Shown here: piece by piece, positions 9,269 through 16,732 of the stretch
How positions within the stretch are numbered: position 1 is the first letter of the stretch
Layout of the letters: every line of letters starts with the position of its first letter
Assembly: GCA_910579705.1 (NCBI GenBank)
Contig: CAJTUI010000005.1
Coordinates: forward strand, 68,401-132,400
DNA: 64,000 nt
Reading direction: 5' to 3'
From: an uncultured Christensenella sp.
Lineage (GTDB): Bacteria; Bacillota; Clostridia; Christensenellales; Borkfalkiaceae
The notes under the pieces: model-generated
Told to the model about the DNA's origin: nothing
What the model saw: the letters and a program-made list of their open reading frames with translations, nothing else
The model's database searches: none
Program-made: the position numbers and the translations under genes

Positions 9269-10051
9269 TTATTCCGCAGTCTGCTCGGCGGCAACTTCTT
9301 CCGCCGCGACAACTTCTTCTATGCTCTCGGGCTCGCCCTCTTCCGCGGGAGCTTCGAGAACGGGCGTTTCGCCCTGATTAGCCTCGATAACCGCGTTTGC
9401 GATTACTGACGAAATAAGCTTAACCGCACGGATAGCGTCGTCGTTACCGGGTATAACGCAGTCGATAACGTCGGGGTCGCAGTTGGTGTCGGTGATTGCG
9501 ACGATGGGAATGTTGAGCTTTCTCGCTTCCTTAACCGCGATTTCTTCGTTGTGGGGGTCGACGATAAACATAACTCCGGGGAGCTTGTTCATATCCCTGA
9601 TACCGTTGAGGTTGGTTTGAAGTTTGCCCATCTCCTCTTTGAGTTTGGCGACTTCCTTTTTGGGAAGAAGGTCGAACTCGCCGTTCTCTTCCATTTTTTC
9701 AAGCTTAATCATTCTGTCGATACGCGAACGGATTGTCTTGAAGTTGGTAAGCGTGCCGCCCAGCCAGCGCGAATTAACGTAGTACATACCGCAACGCTCC
9801 GCCTCTTCCTTAACGGCGTCCTGAGCCTGCTTTTTCGTGCCTACGAAAAGAACGGTCTTGTTGTCCTTAACCGCGTCCACAACGTATTTGTACGCCTCTT
9901 CGACAAGTCCTACGGTAATCTGCAAGTCGATAATATGAATATCGTTGCGCGCCGCATAGATGTACTTGCCCATTTTGGGGTTCCATTTCCTTGTCTGGTG
10001 CCCGAAGTGTACGCCCGCTTCGAGCAGCTGCTTCATTGTTATAACCGCCAT
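9269..10051 (-). CDS. rpsB: 30S ribosomal protein S2
   Basis: S2 is a small-subunit protein needed for S1 binding and initiation. The 260-aa protein begins MAVITMKQLLEAGVHFGH and carries FVGTKKQAQ and the second signature around PIVAITDTNCDP. The last 35 residues are an acidic Glu/Ala tail. It is the first gene of the block, behind its own promoter and a structured leader of about 115 nt. Confidence 0.96.
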   Translation of the reverse strand: MAVITMKQLLEAGVHFGHQTRKWNPKMGKYIYAARNDIHIIDLQITVGLVEEAYKYVVDAVKDNKTVLFVGTKKQAQDAVKEEAERCGMYYVNSRWLGGTLTNFKTIRSRIDRMIKLEKMEENGEFDLLPKKEVAKLKEEMGKLQTNLNGIRDMNKLPGVMFIVDPHNEEIAVKEARKLNIPIVAITDTNCDPDVIDCVIPGNDDAIRAVKLISSVIANAVIEANQGETPVLEAPAEEGEPESIEEVVAAEEVAAEQTAE

Positions 10052-10166
10052 TTTAAATTCCTCCGTTTACCTCCCCGAAAGCGCGGCTTTTACGGCGTTT
10101 ATTGCGGCATTGAAAGATTTTACCGCCACGGAACGCCCGCCCCTCGGGTGCGAATTTTTTTATAGC
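10052..10166 (-). promoter_or_regulatory. Structured rpsB leader
   Basis: The predicted 5' leader can fold into an outer stem (10094-10099 with 10132-10137, GGCGTT/AACGCC) enclosing an inner stem (10104-10107 with 10123-10126). Leaders of ribosomal protein operons often bind the product for autoregulation. That role is inference here; the match to a named leader family was not recognised. Confidence 0.35.
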
Positions 10167-10172
10167 CTTAGT

Positions 10173-10201
10173 ATTTTAGCAAATATTTACCGCCTTGTAA
10201 A
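10173..10201 (-). promoter_or_regulatory. rpsB promoter
   Basis: On the minus strand TTTACA (10196-10201) and TAAAAT (10173-10178) are spaced by 17 bp. Predicted start is near 10166. Confidence 0.6.
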
Positions 10202-10236
10202 GCGGTTTTTATATCTATCTTATAAAAATATTCAAA

Positions 10237-10263
10237 GCCGCCGCGCAAAATTTGCGCGGCGGC
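10237..10263 (-). terminator. GC-rich terminator hairpin
   Basis: GCCGCCGCGCA and TGCGCGGCGGC arms are followed on the minus strand by TTTGAATATTTTTAT. It lies just past the end of the frame-broken gene at 10269-10576. The same arms recur at 20857-20883. Confidence 0.7.
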
Positions 10264-10268
10264 AAGCT

Positions 10269-10576
10269 CTATTCGGCGGACTTGTCCGCCCTCACTTCTC
10301 CGATAAATTTTTCCAGCTCCGTCACGCCGTTCTCCCACGGCGCTTCGGGCGCGTTTCCCACGCCCTCGTAAGCAAGCTTTATTTTATAACAAAGCCGCAG
10401 ATATTCTGCATAGAGCGAGAGATTACCCCCCCCCCACGTGTCAGCCGTTTTTCCACACAGGTGAGCCGCTTGTGTATTTCCGCCCAGCAGGAAAAAAGCA
10501 GGTTCTGCCGCCTCCGCCTTTCCTCTTCGGAAATGTCGGCGTCTTTTTCCAGCCTTTCAATCAAAGTAGCAATCAT
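10269..10576 (-). pseudogene. Small gene split by a 10-base poly-G tract (possible phase-variable gene)
   Basis: From the ATG at 10576 the frame reads MIATLIERLEKDADISEEER and onward to RLTRGGG, then leaves coding-like sequence and stops near 10379. After the G tract (plus-strand C at 10426-10435) a different frame continues convincingly as LYAEYLRLCYKIKLAYEG and so on to ADKSAE and a TAG at 10269. Eight or eleven Gs would join the halves into about 101-102 aa; ten do not. The hairpin at 10237 follows directly. The product is not recognised: charged, helical, soluble. This could be phase variation, decay or a homopolymer read error. Confidence 0.6.
10426..10435. repeat. Poly-C/G tract of 10 inside a coding region
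   Basis: Ten consecutive C on the plus strand (G on the coding strand) sit at the exact point where the reading frame of the 10269-10576 gene is lost. Confidence 0.9.
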
Positions 10577-10582
10577 ATCTAC

Positions 10583-10611
10583 ATTTTATGCCAAAATTTT
10601 TGGCGCGTCAA
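10583..10611 (-). promoter_or_regulatory. Promoter with palindrome in spacer, leaderless geometry
   Basis: TTGACG (10606-10611) and TAAAAT (10583-10588) have a 17-bp spacer that contains the palindrome at 10591-10603. Six bases separate the -10 from the ATG at 10576, so the predicted start is the A of the ATG. Confidence 0.65.
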
Positions 10612-10632
10612 GTATTTTTCCAAAATTTTTGG
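10591..10632. promoter_or_regulatory. Two copies of a 13-bp palindromic operator
   Basis: CCAAAATTTTTGG occurs at 10591-10603 and again at 10620-10632, centres 29 bp apart, in the divergent gap between the frame-broken gene and the HTH gene. One copy fills the spacer of the leftward promoter; the other ends 5 bp before the rightward -10 box TATAAT (10638-10643). The adjacent HTH protein is the likely binder (inference). Confidence 0.6.
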
Positions 10633-10645
10633 ACAAATATAATAT

Positions 10646-10846
10646 ATGAAGAAAATAAGATTTGCGGAAAACCTGAGAATACTCAGACAGAGCAGAAATA
10701 TGACGCAGACGGAACTTGCGGGTTTACTCGGCGTGGACAGGCGCACGGTAAGCGCGTGGGAAAAAGAGGTGTGCGAACCCAGCTTTACTATGCTTGCGAA
10801 AATTTGCGAGATATTCGACGAAACGTTCGACGGCATAATGACCTGA
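10646..10846 (+). CDS. XRE-family HTH regulator (66 aa)
   Basis: A minimal Cro/C1-type DNA-binding protein. Residues 8-60 form the five-helix HTH, with MTQTELAGLLGVDRRTVSAW as helices 2-3. No other domain is present. TATAAT ends 2 nt before the ATG and there is no Shine-Dalgarno, so initiation is probably unusual or the true promoter lies elsewhere; the -35 is weak. It is divergent from the poly-G gene and shares twin palindromes with it, which suggests that it represses itself and that gene. Confidence 0.85.
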   Translation: MKKIRFAENLRILRQSRNMTQTELAGLLGVDRRTVSAWEKEVCEPSFTMLAKICEIFDETFDGIMT

Positions 10847-10856
10847 AATAAAAAGA

Positions 10857-10883
10857 GGCTTTGTTTGTCAAAGCCCCTTTTTT
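10857..10883 (+). terminator. Bidirectional terminator between convergent HTH genes
   Basis: GGCTTTG and CAAAGCC arms at 10857-10875 are flanked by T-rich sequence on both strands (CCTTTTTT on plus, CTCTTTTTATTT on minus). Confidence 0.8.
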
Positions 10884-11091
10884 AATTAAAAGTTTTATCC
10901 CTTCCGACCAGTTCGTCCAGAGGAATACCGTAAAAGTCGGCAAGTTTAAATAAAGTAGGCAATCGCGGTATACTTTTACTGTTTTCCCAACTGCTTGAAG
11001 TGTTTTTCGATATACCCGTTAATTTCGATAATTTGTAGATGGACAACCCCCTCGACACGCGGTGTTGTTTCAATGCCTGACGATAATTCAT
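10882..11091 (-). CDS. XRE-family HTH regulator (69 aa)
   Basis: A single Cro/C1-type HTH protein. The recognition region reads LSIYKLSKLTGISKNTSSSW, followed by PTLFKLADFYGIPLDELVGR, the usual fourth and fifth helices. It converges on the other HTH gene and is not obviously cotranscribed with anything. GGAGGTAAC lies before the ATG. Targets are unknown. Confidence 0.82.
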   Translation of the reverse strand: MNYRQALKQHRVSRGLSIYKLSKLTGISKNTSSSWENSKSIPRLPTLFKLADFYGIPLDELVGRDKTFN

Positions 11092-11178
11092 TTGTTACCT
11101 CCGAAAGCATTGTACGATATTTTTTCCCGAAAGTCTTTGACTACAAATTTTTCTGTATGTTAAATTTACACAAAAAAG

Positions 11179-11197
11179 GCGGCCGCAACGCGGCCGC
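11179..11197 (-). terminator. Terminator after the DUF1292 gene
   Basis: GCGGCCGC arms around an AAC loop, followed on the minus strand by CTTTTTTGTG. Confidence 0.8.
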
Positions 11198-11211
11198 GCT
11201 TTTATTTACGT

Positions 11212-11514
11212 TCAGTTTTCCTCGTCGGCGTAGACCTCTTCTGCCTCGGTTTCCTGCTGATAGAAATCGAAAATCTCCTGCAAAAGGGCTTCGTCCTCTA
11301 TCGGTTCGAGCGTTTCTTCCGCCTCGTTCAGGCGGAAAATAACAACCTCGTCCTCGGCTATTTCCTCGTTGGGCTCCGCGGCCAGCAAAAGCGTATATTT
11401 CTCGCCCTTATACTCGGTCACGTCCAGAAGTCTGAAATTGATAACCTTGCCGTCGTCGTCGATAAGTTCGATAAGTTCGCCGTCGTCAAGCTCTTCGTTA
11501 AGCTCTTCGCTCAT
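11212..11514 (-). CDS. DUF1292 family protein
   Basis: An acidic 100-aa protein of the DUF1292 (YrzB-like) family. The core LIDDDGKVINFRLLDVTEYK and the segment around ILLAAEPNEE-VVIFRLNE match the family pattern. It follows ruvX by 4 bp, a pairing seen widely in Firmicutes, usually near mltG and peptidase genes that are absent here. Molecular function is unknown. Confidence 0.85.
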   Translation of the reverse strand: MSEELNEELDDGELIELIDDDGKVINFRLLDVTEYKGEKYTLLLAAEPNEEIAEDEVVIFRLNEAEETLEPIEDEALLQEIFDFYQQETEAEEVYADEEN

Positions 11515-11518
11515 TGTT

Positions 11519-11941
11519 TTACTCCTTATTTTTTAATTTTGCAAGAAAGCCGTCAAGGATATTTGCGGCGGCAAGCGCGTCGACGAAGTTTTTGCGCTTT
11601 TCCCTGCGCATACCTTCCGAAATAAGCGTTTCGTGCGCCATTCTGGTGGTAAACCGTTCGTCCTCGCAAACGACGGGCACGGCGCAGACTTTGACAAGCT
11701 CGTCGATAAACCTTCTCGTCTTTTCGGTCTGAACGGCCTCCGTTCCGTCGAAATTGACGGGCAGGCCGCAGACGATAACCGTAGCGCCCTTTTCGCGCGC
11801 GATTCGCGCAAGCGCGGCAACGTCCTCTTTAAAGCCCTTGCGGAAATAAGTCTGCGACGGCAACGCGTACGTGTTAAACGGGTCGGATATAGCCACGCCT
11901 ATGCGTTTATCCCCTATATCGAATGCAACGTATCTTTCCAT
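11519..11941 (-). CDS. ruvX: RuvX/YqgF putative pre-16S rRNA nuclease
   Basis: An RNase H-fold nuclease implicated in 16S rRNA 5'-end maturation (also annotated as Holliday-junction resolvase). The 140-aa form starts MERYVAFDIGDKRIGVAISD with the first catalytic Asp at residue 8; Glu in CEDERFTTRMA and Asp in NFVDALAAANIL complete the site. The ATG at 11941 is used; the upstream TTG at 11950 overlaps the -10 box. No Shine-Dalgarno is present, and the predicted transcript begins about 2 nt before the ATG. Confidence 0.92.
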   Translation of the reverse strand: MERYVAFDIGDKRIGVAISDPFNTYALPSQTYFRKGFKEDVAALARIAREKGATVIVCGLPVNFDGTEAVQTEKTRRFIDELVKVCAVPVVCEDERFTTRMAHETLISEGMRREKRKNFVDALAAANILDGFLAKLKNKE

Positions 11942-11949
11942 ACCGTACA

Positions 11950-11978
11950 ATTATAACACACAATTTATATAATTACAA
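11950..11978 (-). promoter_or_regulatory. ruvX promoter, near-leaderless
   Basis: TTGTAA (11973-11978) and TATAAT (11950-11955) with a 17-bp spacer. Eight bases separate the -10 from the ATG. Confidence 0.6.
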
Positions 11979-11988
11979 GTTTAAAAAC

Positions 11989-12019
11989 AATATTGCCGCG
12001 TATAAAACGCGGCAATATT
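11989..12019 (-). terminator. Terminator after the 60-aa membrane-anchored protein gene
   Basis: AATATTGCCGCG and CGCGGCAATATT arms, followed on the minus strand by GTTTTTAAAC. Confidence 0.8.
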
Positions 12020-12057
12020 TGGGTAATTTGTAACCCTAGTCCGCCGAATACGACGGA

Positions 12058-12240
12058 TTAGTCGTTCTGGCAGTTTCCCGCCTGTTCCAACTGTTCGAGC
12101 TTAGTGTCGATATACTGCTCTGCCTTTTTCATAATGTCTTCCTGATTTTTCTTGACAAGATTCAAAAGCTTGCAGTTATTCGCGACAATAAGCGCGCCGC
12201 CCGCCATACCGAGGGCGACACCCAAAATAAACTTTTCCAC
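12058..12240 (-). CDS. Small membrane-anchored coiled-coil protein
   Basis: A 60-aa hypothetical protein starting at GTG with AAAGGAG 8-10 nt upstream. Residues 3-20 are a hydrophobic, Gly-rich helix (FILGVALGMAGGALIVA) and residues 28-53 form an amphipathic helix (KKNQEDIMKKAEQYIDTKLE). The layout resembles small YtxH-like envelope proteins, but no family was recognised. Confidence 0.6.
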   Translation of the reverse strand: MEKFILGVALGMAGGALIVANNCKLLNLVKKNQEDIMKKAEQYIDTKLEQLEQAGNCQND

Positions 12241-12332
12241 TTTTTTCTCCTTTGGTAGCGAGGCGTGAAAACCTCTTGTAAACAGTATGGGAAAGAATGC
12301 GGAAGTTTATGATTGTAAAAATTTGTATTTAA

Positions 12333-13511
12333 TTATTCCCTGCCCCAACGCATAAACGGTTTGTCGCCCTCGTAATCGTTGGCGTAATCCACCGTTCCGT
12401 TGCCGCGCAGCCAGCCTATTGTTTGCACGCGGTCGCCGCGCTCGTCCAGAACGTCGTCCCCGTCCAGACGGAACCCCGTTCTCTGTCCGTACTTCATTAT
12501 GTAGCCGTAACCGTCGATTTCGTATTTATCATTGCCGGAGCCGTAAATAACGGTCTTAGCCGCGCGGGCAGTGCTTGTGTTTGCGTTCGTCACAGACGCG
12601 CCGCCCTTGGACGGGCTGACAATGGAGATAACAAGCGCTACGAAAAACAGAATAACTAACATATATATCGCCGCGCCGCCGAGCAGAATAGCCGTAACGC
12701 GGTCGGAGAATATGTAAGCGACAAGCCCCTTTTGTCCCGCGTTCTGCATTTTGATTGCGCGCGCGCTCAGCTTTTCGTCCGCGGAGATATGCTCCATAAA
12801 ACCTTCGTCGAAGACATAATCGCCCGCGCTGATTTTCTGCGCGTTATCGGTTACGGCATAGCGTTTGAAACAGCGCGACCTGTGCTTTACGATAATATAA
12901 TAAAACACGAACGCCGCCCAGCACAGAGCCGCTACCAGCGCGAACGCAACGGCCATATACATTTCCAGATTACCGTGCGCGGTGAGGAAGGTCAGGCCCG
13001 AAACGCAGCCGACCACCAGTAAAAAGTAAACGAAAAGCGGGCCGCGCATATAACCCGTAAGCTTTTTATAGAGATATACCGCCTTGCCGTTTTTCTCGTA
13101 AAAATAGGAGTTGACTTTGAGATAATCCTTTAAAACCGCGTTGTAATACTTCGCATTAGCCGACAAATACTCCGAATTTTCGTATTCTTCCCTGTGCGAC
13201 AGGAAATACTGATACGCCTTGTTTTGCTCTTTTGCGGAACGCGCGCCGAATACGAAAAAGCAAACCACGGACGCCGCGAAAACGAGCATAAACAACAGCT
13301 GAGCGACCAGACGCCCGACACCGTAACCGTCCATAATATTTATGAACTCGAACGGGCCGCTGAAATAGGCGAAGTCGCCGCCTCCGCCGGCGGGGAAACA
13401 CAGCCATATAAAGCAAAACAGACAGGCCGCCGCGCCGAAACCGAGTTGCAATAAGGTGTATACGTTGCACTTCATTTGTTTGAGCGCGTCGTATTGCTTT
13501 TCTTTTTCCAT
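12333..13511 (-). CDS. Multi-pass membrane protein of unknown function
   Basis: A 392-aa protein with about five hydrophobic helices: near residues 18-40, 65-88, 150-172, 182-205 and 280-305. A charged, Tyr-rich cytoplasmic-looking segment (HREEYENSEYLSANAKYYNA) lies between helices 2 and 3. The C-terminal 80 residues are polar, with YGSGNDKYEIDGYGYIMKYG and a WLRGNGTVDY repeat-like part. The ATG at 13511 is chosen because AAAGGAGAG lies upstream; the earlier in-frame start lacks one. No family was recognised. Its promoter contains a 12-base poly-G tract. Confidence 0.65.
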   Translation of the reverse strand: MEKEKQYDALKQMKCNVYTLLQLGFGAAACLFCFIWLCFPAGGGGDFAYFSGPFEFINIMDGYGVGRLVAQLLFMLVFAASVVCFFVFGARSAKEQNKAYQYFLSHREEYENSEYLSANAKYYNAVLKDYLKVNSYFYEKNGKAVYLYKKLTGYMRGPLFVYFLLVVGCVSGLTFLTAHGNLEMYMAVAFALVAALCWAAFVFYYIIVKHRSRCFKRYAVTDNAQKISAGDYVFDEGFMEHISADEKLSARAIKMQNAGQKGLVAYIFSDRVTAILLGGAAIYMLVILFFVALVISIVSPSKGGASVTNANTSTARAAKTVIYGSGNDKYEIDGYGYIMKYGQRTGFRLDGDDVLDERGDRVQTIGWLRGNGTVDYANDYEGDKPFMRWGRE

Positions 13512-13570
13512 AATTGATACTCTCCTTTTTTTTAGTTTATCCACATATTACAGTGCAATAAATCGATTAT

Positions 13571-13602
13571 ATTATACCCCCCCCCCCCGACGTATTTGTC
13601 AA
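13571..13602 (-). promoter_or_regulatory. Promoter with poly-G spacer (candidate phase-variable promoter)
   Basis: Perfect TTGACA (13597-13602) and TATAAT (13571-13576) are separated by 20 bp, of which 12 are consecutive G on the minus strand (plus C at 13577-13588). Losing three Gs would give the optimal 17 bp. It drives the 12333-13511 membrane protein with a leader of about 53 nt. Confidence 0.75.
13577..13588. repeat. Poly-C/G tract of 12 in a promoter spacer
   Basis: Twelve consecutive C on the plus strand lie directly between the -10 and -35 hexamers of the leftward promoter. Confidence 0.9.
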
Positions 13603-13643
13603 GCAAATCCGACCGAAAATTACAAAAATTTTCCACAGAGTTA

Positions 13644-13672
13644 TTGAATGTGCGGACGGTCTGTGATATAAT
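13644..13672 (+). promoter_or_regulatory. Promoter of the GltD-like gene
   Basis: TTGAAT (13644-13649) and TATAAT (13667-13672), 17-bp spacer. The leader is about 55 nt and carries AAGGAG before the ATG. Confidence 0.7.
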
Positions 13673-13734
13673 GTTTTGCGCGGAGTTTAATCTTTGCGCA
13701 AGGGAACGATAATTTATGGTAAGGAGAAAAAAAT

Positions 13735-14958
13735 ATGGCTCATAACGTGATAGCGGAGGCGAAACGCTGCCTTAACTGCAAGAACCCGCTTTGCAGAAAG
13801 GGCTGCCCGATAAACACGCCGATACCGCTTATGATTTCGTCGTTTTTAAACGGCGACATAAAAGAGGCGGGGAAAATGCTGTTTGAAAACAACCCTCTAT
13901 CCGCGGTGTGCTCTGTGGTCTGCAACCACGGCGACCAGTGTCAGGGACACTGTATCCGCGGCCTTAAAGGCGAGCCCGTGGAAGTTTCCACAATAGAAAA
14001 CTTCATATCCTCACACTACCTCGACAATCCCGAGTTCGACAAGGCGCCGCCTAACGGCATTAAAGTGGCCGTCGTAGGGGCGGGCCCCGCAGGCATTACG
14101 ATAGCCGTAAAAATGGCGCAACTGGGCTACGACGTGACTATGTTCGAGTCCAAGTCGGAAATAGGCGGCGTACTGAGATACGGCATACCGGAGTTCCGCC
14201 TGCCCAAAACGGTGATAGACAAGTACGATACGCTTTTGCGGAAGCTGGGCGTTAAAATAAAATTCAACGTTACGATAGGCAAGGCGTTCGGTGTGGAGGA
14301 GCTGTTCCGCGACGGGTTCAAGGCCATATCGATAGGCACGGGCGTTACCTGGCCGATTGCGCTTAACATAAAGGGCGAAACGCTGGGGCACGTGCATTAC
14401 GGCGTGCACTATCTCGAACGGCCCGAAGTGTACAGGCTGGGCGACAGCGTGATAGTTATCGGCGCGGGCAACGTGGCTATGGACGCGGCGCGCACCGCGC
14501 TGAGACGGGGCGTGAAAGACGTTAAGATTGTAGTGCGCAGCGACAGATACACCGCAAGCAAAGAGGAAAAGGAATATGCGGAAATAGAGGGCGCGCAGTT
14601 TATATTCAACAAGGCGCCCGTTGAAATAACCGACGAGGGCGTGGTGTTTGCGGACACCGTCTGCGACGAGAACCACCGCATAATCTCCGTTTCTGACAAG
14701 CCCGAGCTTATGCGCGCGGACTCCGTGCTCATATGCGTTTCGCAACGGCCTTCCAATCTGATACTGACCCAGACCGAGGGACTGGAAATCAACGAGCGCG
14801 GGCTGGCCAGAATAAACGAGGACGGCTCCACCTCCCGCCCCGGCCTCTTCGCCTCGGGCGACGTAGTGCGCGGCGCGAAAACCGTGGTCGAGGCGGCGGA
14901 AACTTCCAAGCGCGTCGCCTTCGCAATGGATAATTATCTGAAAAACCTGAAACAATAA
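13735..14958 (+). CDS. GltD/NfnB-like FAD- and NAD(P)-dependent oxidoreductase
   Basis: A 407-aa flavoprotein of the glutamate-synthase small-subunit family. Two N-terminal Cys clusters (CLNCKNPLCRKGC and CSVVCNHGDQCQGHC) bind [4Fe-4S] centres. VAVVGAGPAGITIA at about residue 104 binds FAD and VIVIGAGNVAMDAA near residue 239 binds NAD(P)H. It is about 50 residues shorter than typical GltD or NfnB. No glutamate-synthase large subunit or NfnA lies in the window, and it faces the hydCBA operon, so a role in ferredoxin/NAD(P) electron traffic is likely but the partner is unknown. Confidence 0.8.
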   Translation: MAHNVIAEAKRCLNCKNPLCRKGCPINTPIPLMISSFLNGDIKEAGKMLFENNPLSAVCSVVCNHGDQCQGHCIRGLKGEPVEVSTIENFISSHYLDNPEFDKAPPNGIKVAVVGAGPAGITIAVKMAQLGYDVTMFESKSEIGGVLRYGIPEFRLPKTVIDKYDTLLRKLGVKIKFNVTIGKAFGVEELFRDGFKAISIGTGVTWPIALNIKGETLGHVHYGVHYLERPEVYRLGDSVIVIGAGNVAMDAARTALRRGVKDVKIVVRSDRYTASKEEKEYAEIEGAQFIFNKAPVEITDEGVVFADTVCDENHRIISVSDKPELMRADSVLICVSQRPSNLILTQTEGLEINERGLARINEDGSTSRPGLFASGDVVRGAKTVVEAAETSKRVAFAMDNYLKNLKQ

Positions 14959-14964
14959 ACGAAA

Positions 14965-14993
14965 GCCCCGCGCGTTTTCCGAACGCGCGGGGC
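14965..14993 (+). terminator. Terminator between convergent genes
   Basis: GCCCCGCGCGTT and AACGCGCGGGGC arms, followed by CTGATTTTTAA on plus and TTTCGTTTATT on minus. Confidence 0.8.
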
Positions 14994-15006
14994 CTGATTT
15001 TTAATA

Positions 15007-16722
<1,716 letters not shown>

Positions 16723-16732
16723 ACCGCTCACC

